Shown piece by piece: positions 12,376-21,384 of a stretch of 64,000 nucleotides of DNA. The position numbers were made by a program, and so were the translations under genes. Every line of letters starts with the position of its first letter. Positions within the stretch are counted from its first letter, which is position 1. The DNA comes from WHSW01 sp963777775. GTDB lineage: Bacteria; Actinomycetota; Thermoleophilia; Solirubrobacterales; 70-9. The stretch lies in assembly GCA_963777775.1 (NCBI GenBank), contig CAVZRL010000004.1:1-64000 (forward strand), in the 5' to 3' direction. The notes beneath the pieces are model-generated. The model saw only the letters and a program-made list of their open reading frames with translations, searched no databases and was not told where the DNA came from.

Positions 12376-14766
12376 GTGGTAACGGGGAGCGTGCGACTGC
12401 GATTGCTCGGCGCGCTTGTCGTCATCGGCCTCCTGTTGCTGCCCGCGGCTTCGGCCCAGGCTGCTACCTGCAGCTTCGCCGCGCCAACCGTGACCGTGAA
12501 CATGACGACCGCGAACGAGACGGCCACCGTCGGCACCTCCGGCGGCGCGATCACACTCAACAACGTCGCCTGTGCGGGCGGACCGACGGTCGCCACCGCA
12601 GAGACGATCAACGTAGCCGGGGCGGCCACCACCGGCAACGAGACTCTGGTCGTCGACCTGACCAACGGTCCGCTCGCGCCGGGACTCACGCCCGAGGGCG
12701 CTGGGCTGAGCGAGATCGAGATCAACGCCAACCTCGGCCTCGCGGCCGGCGACCGGATCACTGTGACCGGGGCGGAGAGCGCCGACAATCTCCTACTCGG
12801 AGCCGGGGGAATCAACCTTAACGGCGACGACGACGCCGACGTTGCCACCACCAACACGGAGCTGTTCACTCTCAACGGCGGCGGCGCTAATGACTTCATC
12901 AGCGCTCAAGGTGGCTCTGGCACGGGTGGGCCGGCAACGCTCCCGGCAACGATCAACGGTGACGCCGGCGACGACACGATCAAACCAGGTCTTGGCAATG
13001 ACACCGTGGCGGGCGGGGTCGGTAGCGATGCGATCGACGGATCAGATGCGCCAACGGCGATCGCGATCAATCTCGCGACGACCGCAGCCCAGAACACGGG
13101 CGGGCTCGGAACAGACACGATCAGCGGGTTCGAGAACGTGCGCGGCTCGCCGTTCGCCGACACGCTGACCGGCGACGGGGGCGCGAACTTCCTCGGCGGG
13201 CTCGGCGGTGATGACCGCCTCAATGGCGCCAGCGGCGACGACACGATCGACGGCGACGAGGGCAACGACACCGGCGACTACTCGACCGCGACTGCGGCGG
13301 TCACCGCCTCGCTGTCGCTCGCGACCCAGGACACGGGCGCTTTCGGCATGGACACCTTGCTCGAGCTCGAGAACCTGACCGGCGGCTCGGGAGCCGACTC
13401 GCTGATCGGTAGCAGCGGGGCGAACACCCTCCGCGGCGGCGGCGGAAACGACGTGCTCGAGGGCGGACTCGGCGACGACGAGGTCGAAGGCGACGCCGGG
13501 ACCGACACCGCGAGCGCACAGAGCGCCGCCGCCGGGGTGCGGATTGACCTCCGGGCGGGAACGCTCACGGGGGCCGACGGAGCCGACACACTGAGCGAGA
13601 TTGAGTCGGCGGACGGCTCGCCCTTCGACGACACCATGATCGGTGACGAGTTGGCGAACGCACTCAACGGCAGCGCGGGCACCGACACCGTCGACTACTC
13701 GCAGGCGATCGGGGGGCTGGCGCTCAACCTGCAAACGGGTTCGGTCACCGGCGCCGGCGCCACCGACAGCCTGAGCCAGATCGAATCGGCTATCGGCACA
13801 CCGTTCGACGACACCCTGACCGGTTCTACGGTCTCGAACTCGCTTCGCGGCGGGGGCGGTGACGACACCGTCATCGGAGCCGCAGGCGACGACACGCTCG
13901 ACGGCGGCGCGGGGCGTGACCTCGCCGACTACGCAACATCCACCAACCCGCTCAGCGTCGACTTGGGGGCGGGGACCGCGTCGGGCCGTGGCGACGACAC
14001 CCTGCGCGCGATCGAGAACCTCACCGGCGGTGCCGGCAACGACTTCCTCGCCGGCGATGCCAGATCGAACCTGATCGTCGGCGGCGCGGGGTTGGACCGA
14101 GTCGCGGGTGGCGACGGCGACGACAGCCTCGACGGTGGCGCCGGGCTCGATACGCTCGATCTCTCAGGCGCCAGCGCAAGCGTTGACGTCGACCTGGTCC
14201 GCCAGCGCGCGCAGGGTCAGGGGAGCGACGCGGTGATCAGCTTCGAGGATGTGATCGGCTCGGCACACCCCGATCAGCTGAGCGGGGATGTGGCGGCCAA
14301 CCGGCTCGTCGGCGGGGGCGGCGACGACTCGTTGCGGGGCAAGGCGGGCGACGACGAACTTCTCGGAGGCGATGGTTCGGACACGATTACCTACTCGGGT
14401 TTCAGCCCGGATGCCGAGCGCGAGGGGGTGACCGTCGATCTCAACCACGGCCGTGCCTCGGGCGAGGGTGATGACCGCGTCGACGGGGTCGAGAACGTGA
14501 TCGGGTCGAACTTCGCCGACGCGCTGCGCGGCGACGCGGGCGCGAATAGGCTCGAGGGCAGGGGCGGTGAGGACGAGCTCGCCGGTGTCGGGGGCGACGA
14601 CTTCGTCGACCTCGGAAGCGGCAGCGACCGCGGCGCGGGCGGCGTCGGCAGCGACCGGCTGAGCGCCCGCGACGGACGCCGCGACAAGGTCTTCGGTGGC
14701 GGGGGGCGCGACTCCGCCCGGGTGGACAAGGGCCTGGATCGCGTCCGCAGGGTCGAGAAGCGATAG
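12376..14766 (+). CDS. RTX-type calcium-binding repeat protein
   Basis: About 796 aa. A signal peptide (LLGALVVIGLLLLPAASAQA) is followed by an immunoglobulin-like N-terminal part and then many hemolysin-type calcium-binding nonapeptides of the form GGxGxDxLxG. These alternate with spacers of the type VDLAAGTASG...DTL..IENLTGS that recur about every 70-80 residues. Such proteins are exported and fold on binding Ca2+. There is no adjacent type I exporter and no enzyme domain, so an S-layer or matrix role is likely. The start is taken as GTG 12376 just before the signal peptide, because the longer frame to 12160 is not signal-like. Confidence 0.82.
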   Translation: MVTGSVRLRLLGALVVIGLLLLPAASAQAATCSFAAPTVTVNMTTANETATVGTSGGAITLNNVACAGGPTVATAETINVAGAATTGNETLVVDLTNGPLAPGLTPEGAGLSEIEINANLGLAAGDRITVTGAESADNLLLGAGGINLNGDDDADVATTNTELFTLNGGGANDFISAQGGSGTGGPATLPATINGDAGDDTIKPGLGNDTVAGGVGSDAIDGSDAPTAIAINLATTAAQNTGGLGTDTISGFENVRGSPFADTLTGDGGANFLGGLGGDDRLNGASGDDTIDGDEGNDTGDYSTATAAVTASLSLATQDTGAFGMDTLLELENLTGGSGADSLIGSSGANTLRGGGGNDVLEGGLGDDEVEGDAGTDTASAQSAAAGVRIDLRAGTLTGADGADTLSEIESADGSPFDDTMIGDELANALNGSAGTDTVDYSQAIGGLALNLQTGSVTGAGATDSLSQIESAIGTPFDDTLTGSTVSNSLRGGGGDDTVIGAAGDDTLDGGAGRDLADYATSTNPLSVDLGAGTASGRGDDTLRAIENLTGGAGNDFLAGDARSNLIVGGAGLDRVAGGDGDDSLDGGAGLDTLDLSGASASVDVDLVRQRAQGQGSDAVISFEDVIGSAHPDQLSGDVAANRLVGGGGDDSLRGKAGDDELLGGDGSDTITYSGFSPDAEREGVTVDLNHGRASGEGDDRVDGVENVIGSNFADALRGDAGANRLEGRGGEDELAGVGGDDFVDLGSGSDRGAGGVGSDRLSARDGRRDKVFGGGGRDSARVDKGLDRVRRVEKR

Positions 14767-14858
14767 GCAGGTCGGAACAACGGAGCGTGAGTAGGGCGGT
14801 GCCGCCCGAGGTCGTGGACCGGTTGACCCGGCAGAAGCCGGATTAGCGAAGCGGGTAC

Positions 14859-15179
14859 TTAGAGCCCCGGCGGGCGGTAACTAACCGCGCGTTTCGCGGC
14901 CTCGTCTACCTGCTCGGGTGTGAGCAGCACGGTCGTCTTCACCGTCGCTCCTCCTGCAGCGTTCACGATCAGCGCTACGGCTGCGGCGGCCTCGTCGTCG
15001 GGAAGATCGACGACCACAATTGCATCGTTCTCGCCGAACCCGAAGTAGAAGCACTCGAGCTTGCCGCCCACGCCTTTCACCGTGTCGGCGACCGCGTCCC
15101 GCCGATCGACGCCGCCCTTGCTGCGCACGCCCTCCACGCCCTGGGTCGTGTATGACGCCTCGAACAGGTACTTCGGCAT
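14859..15179 (-). CDS. GYD domain protein
   Basis: A 106-aa GYD domain protein (MPKYLFEASYTTQGVEGV; FGFGENDAIVVVDLPDDEAA; TTVLLTPEQVDEAAKR). The family forms small ferredoxin-like alpha/beta dimers of unknown function, common in soil actinobacteria. GGAGGCGGAG directly precedes the ATG. It stands 105 bases from the thioredoxin-fold gene on the same strand. Confidence 0.85.
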   Translation of the reverse strand: MPKYLFEASYTTQGVEGVRSKGGVDRRDAVADTVKGVGGKLECFYFGFGENDAIVVVDLPDDEAAAAVALIVNAAGGATVKTTVLLTPEQVDEAAKRAVSYRPPGL

Positions 15180-15284
15180 CTCCGCCTCCTCGTAATCGGG
15201 GTCGCGCCAACACTTTCACGCTGAAGGTCGCAAGGCAAGCGCACGCACCGGGGTGCCCTCGGCGGCGGGGGCAGCGGTGAGGGC

Positions 15285-15563
15285 TCAATTGTGGCGCGAG
15301 ACCCAGGACAGGATCGCTCGCGAGTGCGTGATGACCGTCCCATCGGACAGCATCAGAGCCGGGAGCTTCGTGTCGCCCGTCGCCTCGCGCAGCTGCTCGC
15401 GCGAGCCCTTGCGCAGGAACGGGACTGGATGCCCGTGGCCGGCGATCACCTTCTCGTAGTCGATCCCGGCGCCTCGGAGCGCCTCCTGCACCCTGCGGCA
15501 CGGGTGGATGCGCGGGCCACCATCGTCTCCGTGGCACACGTACAAGGTCGGGTGGTCGGCCAT
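15285..15563 (-). CDS. GST N-terminal/glutaredoxin-like protein
   Basis: A 92-aa thioredoxin-fold protein of the glutathione S-transferase N-terminal type. The start LYVCHGDDGGPRIHPCRRVQ has a Cys-x9-Cys pair instead of a CxxC, then a GDTKLPALMLSDGTVI segment with the cis-proline of the fold and a SRAILSWVSRH helix. Actinobacteria use mycothiol rather than glutathione, so the thiol partner is unknown. A single-domain redox or conjugation role is inferred. Confidence 0.78.
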   Translation of the reverse strand: MADHPTLYVCHGDDGGPRIHPCRRVQEALRGAGIDYEKVIAGHGHPVPFLRKGSREQLREATGDTKLPALMLSDGTVITHSRAILSWVSRHN

Positions 15564-15638
15564 TCTGGATCCTCCCTGTCGGACTCCGAGAATTGTGCCC
15601 GAGGCCGATCCCTGAGTTAGCGGAGCTCGGTCAGTCGC

Positions 15639-16283
15639 TCAGGTGTGCCGCCTGCGGGGGGTCAGCTCCAGCGTCTGGGCCGTCGTCTTGTCACCGAACT
15701 CGCCCTGCTCGACCGAGATGGTGATCGCGGTCAGCTCGCCGCCGCGTGAGAGCTTTCGCCAGTCCTTGCGCGAGAGGCGACCCTTGACCTTCGTCGAGGC
15801 TCCGGGATCGAGACTGTAGGACCTGGGCTTGCCCTGTTTGTTCGGGGACCGCCCGAGGGTCAGGATGCCGGCGCAGGGGGCCGTGAGTTCGGGGGGGCAG
15901 GCAAGGCGAACGGGCACCTTGCCGCTGTTCTTGATCTTCGGGGTGCTGCGCGAGATGACGACGTTGGGGCCCTCGTTCACCGCACCGATGGTGACGGTCT
16001 CGCAGCCCGCGAAGGCGAAGAAGCCAAGGCCGGCGAAGTCCACGAGATCCATCGAGACCGAGTCCGTTCCGTCCCCGCAGGAACCAGGTCGGTCCAACTC
16101 GGCGTCGCGGAGGCGGAGCTGGTCGTTGCCGGAGCTTCCATTGAGGTTGTCGTTGTCCGCCCCGCCGACCAGGATGTCGTTGCCGCCTTCACCCCTGACG
16201 ATGTCGTTGCCGCTCTCGCCGTTCATCGTGTCGTTGCCGCCGCGGCCCTCCATCGTGTCGTCGCCGGCGCCACCGGTCATCAC
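15639..16283 (-). CDS. RTX-type repeat protein, start unclear
   Basis: The frame begins at ATG 16283 with about six RTX nonapeptides (GGAGDDTMEGRGGNDTM...), continues with a CGDGTD segment and ends in a beta-rich domain (VPVRLACPPELTAPCAG... LSRKDWRKL) like those ending other secreted proteins of this group. The same frame is open upstream to about 16450. There it encodes a clear signal-peptide-like stretch (AIAITTLAAAFALALIAAP) and a cysteine-containing linker, but no ATG, GTG or TTG. The real start is therefore upstream, at an unusual codon or behind a base error. Confidence 0.7.
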   Translation of the reverse strand: MMTGGAGDDTMEGRGGNDTMNGESGNDIVRGEGGNDILVGGADNDNLNGSSGNDQLRLRDAELDRPGSCGDGTDSVSMDLVDFAGLGFFAFAGCETVTIGAVNEGPNVVISRSTPKIKNSGKVPVRLACPPELTAPCAGILTLGRSPNKQGKPRSYSLDPGASTKVKGRLSRKDWRKLSRGGELTAITISVEQGEFGDKTTAQTLELTPRRRHT

Positions 16284-16674
16284 ATTCGCCCCCGAGGTGC
16301 CACAGAGGAAGTCGTCGAGCGACCCCCCGGTGTTCGTGAGCAGGCAATCGGGACCGCTCGAGCCACCGGCATCTGCCCGCGGCGCGGCGATCAGCGCAAG
16401 CGCGAACGCCGCGGCGAGCGTTGTGATCGCGATAGCGATCGAAGCGTGGATAGGAGTGGCGCGATGCTGGTTCGTGGAATCGCCTCTCGGTACGGACAGC
16501 CTAGCCGCAAAGACGGCAGTGATGCAACTGCAGCGAACCTCGGCGATCTCAGGTTTCGTCGGCGAGCTCAGCCGCGGCGGACTCCGCGCTCTTTACCGGG
16601 CCCGGCGCGCCTCAGGTTCCCGAACATCTTCTGCAGCATCGCTCGGTTTCCACTCTATCCGGATCGACCCGGGG
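16284..16674. other. Upstream part of the RTX gene plus intergenic DNA
   Basis: From 16284 to about 16450 the minus strand continues the RTX frame through a signal-peptide-like segment without a standard start codon. From there to 16674 I see no convincing gene; small open frames on both strands are shadows of each other. Confidence 0.4.
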
Positions 16675-17359
16675 CTACGAAGGAGCCGCGTGCTCGCGTG
16701 CCAACCGATCGAGCAGCTCGGCCAGCGCCTCGGGGTCCTCGACCATCGGAAAGTGGCCGCCGGGAATCTCGATCGGCTCGATGCCCAGCAGCTCGCGCGC
16801 CATAAAGCGCTCCCAGGCCGGCTCGAAGAACTCATCGTCGGTGGCGTAGACGAGCACGGTCGGCACCTCGGGATGCCCGGGAAGCGGGTACTCAGCCGGC
16901 GGCGCGCCGGGGCGAAGGCGCTCGGCCAGCGCTCGGGCGGTCTCCGGTGGAAGGCGCGGATACATCGCGCCGATCGCCGCCTCGGTGTCCCAGACGGTGG
17001 CGCCTCGCGTTCCGCGCGGGGAACGGGAAGCCGGCGCGGAAGGCGGCGGGCGCGCCGGCCGGCGGCGGGAAGGGCCCCAAGCGCGGACAGAGATGAACGA
17101 GCAAGGAGCCGGGCGTCGCCTCGGCCACGAACGCCGCGTAGCCGGAGCTCGCCGAGTGCCCGACGACGCCCGCCGGGCCGGGCACGCCCTCGAGCGCTGC
17201 CAGGGCCGGGCGGACGCGCCCCTCGAATCCCGCGTCCGGATCGTCGTATGGAAGGTCCGGCGCTACGGCTTCGTGGCCCCGGGCGCGCAGCGGCCCGATC
17301 AGGGGATCCCAACATGCCCCGTCGTGCCAGTCGCCGTGCAGCAGGCAGAAGGTCGCCAC
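16675..17359 (-). pseudogene. Alpha/beta hydrolase with one frameshift
   Basis: The first frame (from GTG 17359) has the oxyanion loop HGDWHDGACWDPL and the nucleophile elbow GHSASSGYAA. The second frame (to 16675) supplies the acid (LVYATDDEFFEP) and the catalytic histidine (IPGGHFPMVEDPEALAEL). Joined, they give a normal, complete alpha/beta hydrolase of about 228 aa, similar to MhpC/RutD-type esterases. One extra base near 17003 separates them. The gene starts 18 bases after the NTF2-like gene at 17378-17800 and is probably co-transcribed with it. Confidence 0.75.
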
Positions 17360-17377
17360 CGGCGATGCCTCTCACGC

Positions 17378-17800
17378 TCAGGCGGAGAGCCCGGCGGCGT
17401 TCAGCGCCTTGGCCCGGCTGGAGAAGACCTCGAGCCTGATCGCCTTGCCGTCGCGCAGCGTCCACAGGTGCGCGCCCTCGGAGTCGACGCTCGCGCCGCT
17501 TTCCTTGCCGCGCCCGGTGTAGCGGGTGAGGACGACGACGAGCTCGCCGGCGGGCACGAACCGCTCCGCCTCGCAGCGCCAGTCGTCCCACGGACTGAGC
17601 CACTCGCGCAGCCGGTCGCTTCTCTCCTCCGGGTCACGCGACACCCCCCGGTCGGGGAACTCCTCCGACCATCCCCACTCCATCTCGTCCGCGTAGAACT
17701 CGAACCGCGGGCGCCAGTTCCCGCGGCCCCATTCCTCATAGACCGGGCGCAAGACCTCGACGTTCGCTCGCTTGACAGCCTCGGGATCCGGATGCGACAT
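17378..17800 (-). CDS. NTF2/SnoaL-like protein, divergent member
   Basis: A 140-aa NTF2-like protein (MSHPDPEAVKRANVEVLRPV; ends LNAAGLSA). It keeps the family pattern (YADEMEWGWSEEFP, DDWRCEAERFV, GRGKESGASVD) and the same GATACT box nine bases before the ATG, but has a longer N terminus and a diverged tail. It heads a likely operon with the alpha/beta hydrolase, a pairing that could mean they act on the same small molecule. Confidence 0.83.
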   Translation of the reverse strand: MSHPDPEAVKRANVEVLRPVYEEWGRGNWRPRFEFYADEMEWGWSEEFPDRGVSRDPEERSDRLREWLSPWDDWRCEAERFVPAGELVVVLTRYTGRGKESGASVDSEGAHLWTLRDGKAIRLEVFSSRAKALNAAGLSA

Positions 17801-17809
17801 CGTCGACCC

Positions 17810-17815
17810 AGTATC
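17810..17815 (-). promoter_or_regulatory. GATACT box of the NTF2-hydrolase operon
   Basis: GATACT, nine bases (GGGTCGACG), then ATG at 17800, the same layout as in the NTF2 arrays although the spacer sequence differs. This suggests the hexamer and its distance are under selection. Confidence 0.5.
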
Positions 17816-17860
17816 TCGCGGCCGTGCCTGGCGCGGAGGGCCGGGGGCGCAGGTGCGGGC

Positions 17861-18490
17861 CTACCTGCCGATCAGCTTGAAGGCGTGGTTGCCGGTCTCG
17901 GTCTGCGCCCAGTAGCTGACCCAGACCATCGCGAGCGGCTCGAGGTAGCGGGCGATCTCGAGGCCCCCGAGGTCGATGACGTCGGTCCAGCCGAAGCTCT
18001 CGAGAATGCTCGTCACCTCGCGCTTGGCGGCCTCGTCATCGCCGGCGAGTCGCTCGTGACGCCGGCGGGGTCGACCATGATGTGGGCGCCGACGATGTTC
18101 AGTGCCTTGACCACGCGCGCGCCGGGCAGCCAGCGCTGGACCAGCTCGGCTCCAGACTCGTCGTGCCCGACGGCGAGCGTCGGCGGGACGCCGCCGCTGA
18201 AGTCGAGCGGGTTGGTGACGTCGACGACCACCTTGCCGGCGAGGTTCTCAGCGCCGGCCAGCTCTAGCGCGTTCTGCGTTCCCTCCAAGAGCGTCGCGAG
18301 GAAGACGAGCTCACCATGCGCCGCGGTCTCCTCGAAGGTCCCGGTGGAGGCGACGCCGCCGGTCTCCCGCGCCCACTCGGAGAGTTTGGCCGGATCCCGC
18401 GAGCCGAGCTTGACCTCGTGGCCGAGCTCGGCCAGCTTCGCGCCGAGCGTCTGGCCGACCACTCCCGATCCGAGGGATGCCAACCCTCAT
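17861..18490 (-). pseudogene. F420/NADP-type oxidoreductase, two frameshifts
   Basis: The ATG at 18490 gives MRVGI. After one extra C in the run at 18473-18475 the frame continues LGSGVVGQTLGAKLAELGHE (Rossmann loop GSGVVG), KLGSRDP, VVVDVTNPLDFSGG and RVVKALNIVGAHIMVDP. After one missing base near 18050 it finishes with GDDEAAKREVTSILESFGW and LEIARYLEP. The whole matches NADPH-F420 oxidoreductase-like proteins of about 209 aa. Total length is a multiple of three, so the two shifts cancel. Either decay or sequence error. Confidence 0.72.
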
Positions 18491-18510
18491 CGCACCGATA
18501 TCTTGGCGCG

Positions 18511-19023
18511 ATGATCGGTGAGTCGTCGAGCGAGAAAGCGTCCGAGCGCGGCACCGGCCCATGCATCCTCTGCTTCGACGGCTCGGATCCCGCCCGGAGG
18601 GCGATTCGCGAGACCGCCGGCCTGCTCGGCCGGGTGCCGGCGGTGGTGGTACACGTCTGGGATCGTCCCTCCGGGTTGATGCTTGGCGGCCGGCAGCTGG
18701 CCGCGACGCATCCGCTCGCCCCGGCGGCGGAGGAGTTCGACGCTTCGGCGCGTGAGGCGGCCGCGGCGGTGCTCGCAGACGGGGCCGGGCTGGCGACGGA
18801 CTGTGGGTTCGACGTCGAGTCCGCCCTGCTCGTCAGTCATCACGGCGTCTGGGCGCCGATAATCGAGCTCGCCGAGGAACGCTCCGCGCGGGCGGTCGCG
18901 GTCGGATCGCGCGGCGCCTCGGCGCTGGAGTCGACAGTGCTCGGCAGCGTCGCGCACGGGATCGCGAACCACTGCGCGGGGCCGGTGATCATCGTCCCGG
19001 CGACCGACCGACGCCCGGCATAG
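18511..19023 (+). CDS. Universal stress protein family
   Basis: A 170-aa UspA-type protein: a strand-first CILCFDGSDPARRAIRETA start, and an ATP-binding-like end GSRGASALESTVLGSVAHGI followed by CAGPVIIVP, corresponding to the G-2x-G-9x-G(S/T) motif. Such proteins bind ATP or AMP and are induced by stress. ATG 18511 is chosen because a GATATC box lies eight bases upstream. It is divergent from the F420-type gene and is followed by an NfeD-like gene 10 bases later. Confidence 0.85.
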   Translation: MIGESSSEKASERGTGPCILCFDGSDPARRAIRETAGLLGRVPAVVVHVWDRPSGLMLGGRQLAATHPLAPAAEEFDASAREAAAAVLADGAGLATDCGFDVESALLVSHHGVWAPIIELAEERSARAVAVGSRGASALESTVLGSVAHGIANHCAGPVIIVPATDRRPA

Positions 19024-19033
19024 TTCAGGGACG

Positions 19034-19384
19034 ATGATCCTCGCGGCCGCGATCGTCGGTCTCTTCGTGCTCCCGGATCCCTGGCGGATCGTGTTCCTGT
19101 TCTGCGCCGCCCTGATCGAGGTCGGCGAGGTGTATTTCTGGATCCGCTTCCTGCGCCGCTACCGGGTCACGACCGGAGTGGAGGGGCTGATCGGGGAGCG
19201 GGCGGAGGTGATCGAGGCGCTCTCCCCCGGGGGGCGGGTGCGGCTGCGGGGCGAGATCTGGAACGCGCGCGGCGCGGCGGCGATCGCCCGCGGCGAGCCG
19301 GTCCGGGTCGCGGCGGTCGACGGACTGACCTTAGTCGTCGAGCCGCTCACCGATGACGCGAGAGCGCCCGGGGTGAGGGAGTAG
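19034..19384 (+). CDS. NfeD-like membrane protein
   Basis: A 116-aa protein with one or two N-terminal membrane segments (MILAAAIVGLFVLPDPW, RIVFLFCAALIEVGEVYFWI) followed by a soluble OB-fold domain of the NfeD type (GLIGERAEVIEALSPGG, LRGEIWNARG, EPVRVAAVDGLTLVVEPL). NfeD proteins partner with stomatin-like proteins in membrane quality control; no stomatin gene is adjacent. It lies between the stress protein and an RTX-type gene. Confidence 0.82.
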   Translation: MILAAAIVGLFVLPDPWRIVFLFCAALIEVGEVYFWIRFLRRYRVTTGVEGLIGERAEVIEALSPGGRVRLRGEIWNARGAAAIARGEPVRVAAVDGLTLVVEPLTDDARAPGVRE

Positions 19385-19395
19385 GCTCGCCCGTC

Positions 19396-19800
19396 ATGCG
19401 GCCGACCGCCCTGACCGCCTGCGTGCTGGCGCTGGCGCTCGCCGGCGCCGCGGCAGCCTTGGCCGTGACCGACCGCGGCGGCGGGGGAGATGATCGCCTG
19501 GTGGGCGGGGCGCGGGCCGACGAGCTGCGCGGGCGCGGCGGGGCCGACCTCCTGATCGGCCGCCGTGGCGCGGACCTGCTGATCGGCGGGGGCGGAGCCG
19601 ACCGGCTGCGCGGGGGGCCGGGGCGCGATCGCTTCAACATGCGTGACGGAGTCGAGCTCGCCGCCCCTGGGAACGACCGGATCGAGGCCCGAGACGGAGG
19701 CAGCGACGAGATCGGGTGCGGCGGCGGGGACGACGTCGCGATCGTCGACTCGGTCGAGGACGGTGTCTATGACTGCGAACAGGTAAGGGAGCCGTCGTGA
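19396..19800 (+). CDS. Small secreted RTX-type protein
   Basis: A 134-aa protein with a signal peptide (ALTACVLALALAGAAAALAV) and about five calcium-binding repeats (GGGGDDRLVGGARADELRG, GGADLLIGRRGADLL), then a CGGGDD segment and a final cysteine near the C terminus. A TAGGCT box lies eight bases before the ATG, so the mRNA is probably leaderless. Its stop overlaps the GTG start of the phosphoesterase gene, so the two may be made together. Confidence 0.78.
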   Translation: MRPTALTACVLALALAGAAAALAVTDRGGGGDDRLVGGARADELRGRGGADLLIGRRGADLLIGGGGADRLRGGPGRDRFNMRDGVELAAPGNDRIEARDGGSDEIGCGGGDDVAIVDSVEDGVYDCEQVREPS

Positions 19801-21332
19801 TCGGGCGCTTGGCCGACCACTCGTCCCGGTTCGCGCGTGGCGAGCTCGCCGATCCCGAGCGGCGCGAGCTGCTCGAGGCGCGCAGCCCCGAGGGGCTCCT
19901 GCGCCGGCGCGACTTCCTCGGCCGCACCGCGGCGCTGGCAGGGCTGGCGGGGATGGCCGGCGTGCTGCCGGCCGAGACCCTGGTGGCGGAGGCCGCGCGG
20001 CGGGCGGGGCGTGCGCCGCTGCCGAAGCCGCGCGAGCTGCCGATCGACACTTTCGTCGTGCTGATGATGGAGAACCGCTCCTTCGATCACTACTTCGGCT
20101 GGCACCCGCGCGCCGACGGCCGCAACGAGGGGCTCGCCTATCCGAATCTCGACGGCAGCCAGAGCTTCGCCACCCACCACCTCGCGGCGGACTTTCAAGG
20201 ATGCGGCTTCCGCGACCCCGACCACGGATGGACCGGCGGGCGCCACCAGTACAACGGCGGCGCCATGGACGGCTTCTACACCGGCAACCCCGAGGGCGAC
20301 GGCAGCGACGAGTACGCGCTCGGCTACTACCTAAAGGCCGACCTCGGCTTCATCCCCCACGTGGCGGCGGCCTACACGCTCTATGACCGCTGGTTCTGCT
20401 CGATCATGGCCTCGACCTATCCCAACCGCCACTACCAGCTCGCGGCCCAGAACGGGGGCCAGAAGCGCAACCAGCTCCCAGACATAAGCGACCCGGAGAA
20501 CTTCGGCTTCGAGTGGGAGACGATCCTCGACCGGGCGCTGGCGCACGGGCTGGAGGTCGGCTACTACGTCTCCGACGTGCCGACGCCGGGGCTCTACGGG
20601 CCACGGGGACTCGCCTGGACGAGGCCGATCAGCCGCTACTACACCGACGCGGCGCAGGGCACGCTGCCACCGATCTGCTTCGTCGACCCGCCCTTTCTCG
20701 GCGCCGGCAGCGGGCTCTCCGCCGACGAGCATCCGCACGGCGACGTGCGGCTCGGGCAGGCGTTCATGTCCGACGTCGTGCACGCGTTCGTCGAGTCGCC
20801 CCAGTACCGGCGCGGGGCGCTGTTCATCAACTACGACGAGTGGGGCGGATTCTTCGACCACGTGCCGCCGCGCCACGTGCCGGACGACCGGGCCAACCGC
20901 GAGAACCTCGACGAGGACTGGTCGCTGACCGGGTTCCGGATTCCCGCCGTCGCCGTCTCTCCCTATACGCGGGCGAGACGCCGCGGACGCATCAGCCACA
21001 TGACCTGCACGCACGAGTCGATCCTGAAGCTGATCTCCTACCGCTTCGGGCTCGGCTATCTGACCAAGCGCCACCGCTACGCCTCCAACGTCGGGCGCAG
21101 CTTCGACTTCTCGCGTCGTGACCCCGATCCACCGGACCTACCCGAACCGGTCGCGATCGCTGCGGTCGAGTGCGCGGTCGGCGGCAGCGGTCGTCCGAAA
21201 GAGCATGACCTCGCCCGGCTGCAGACCTCCGGTCTGCTCGAGCGGGCCGGCTACGAGATCGAACCGGTCAGCTACGAGTCGCTGTTTCGCCATCCCGACA
21301 CGGTGCGGCGCGCGTTCGAGTCGCGGGGCTGA
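19797..21332 (+). CDS. Tat-exported phosphoesterase (phospholipase C type)
   Basis: A 511-aa protein of the phosphoesterase family that includes non-haemolytic phospholipase C and AcpA-type acid phosphatases. A twin-arginine signal (RRRDFLGRTAALAGLAGMAG, residues 36-55) marks export in folded form. The metal-binding motif MMENRSFDHYFGWHP (about residue 90), the DEHPHGDVRLGQAF segment and NYDEWGGFFDHVPP are the family hallmarks. Substrate (phospholipid or another phosphodiester) cannot be told. The start is GTG 19797, overlapping the stop of the RTX gene (GTGA). A strong terminator follows. Confidence 0.9.
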   Translation: MIGRLADHSSRFARGELADPERRELLEARSPEGLLRRRDFLGRTAALAGLAGMAGVLPAETLVAEAARRAGRAPLPKPRELPIDTFVVLMMENRSFDHYFGWHPRADGRNEGLAYPNLDGSQSFATHHLAADFQGCGFRDPDHGWTGGRHQYNGGAMDGFYTGNPEGDGSDEYALGYYLKADLGFIPHVAAAYTLYDRWFCSIMASTYPNRHYQLAAQNGGQKRNQLPDISDPENFGFEWETILDRALAHGLEVGYYVSDVPTPGLYGPRGLAWTRPISRYYTDAAQGTLPPICFVDPPFLGAGSGLSADEHPHGDVRLGQAFMSDVVHAFVESPQYRRGALFINYDEWGGFFDHVPPRHVPDDRANRENLDEDWSLTGFRIPAVAVSPYTRARRRGRISHMTCTHESILKLISYRFGLGYLTKRHRYASNVGRSFDFSRRDPDPPDLPEPVAIAAVECAVGGSGRPKEHDLARLQTSGLLERAGYEIEPVSYESLFRHPDTVRRAFESRG

Positions 21333-21356
21333 GACTGCCGCCCGGGCCGGGTACGG

Positions 21357-21384
21357 AAAAGGGCCCCTGGGAAGGGGCCCTTTT
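21357..21384 (+). terminator. Rho-independent terminator
   Basis: AAAAGGGCCCCT (21357-21368) pairs perfectly with AGGGGCCCTTTT (21373-21384) around GGGA, ending in a T-run. It closes the phosphoesterase operon. Confidence 0.88.

Noticed and set aside
12376..14766. CRISPR or satellite repeat in the RTX gene
   Set aside because: The periodic GGCGACGACAC-like DNA comes from the repeated Gly/Asp codons of calcium-binding repeats; unit lengths vary and a full reading frame spans them.
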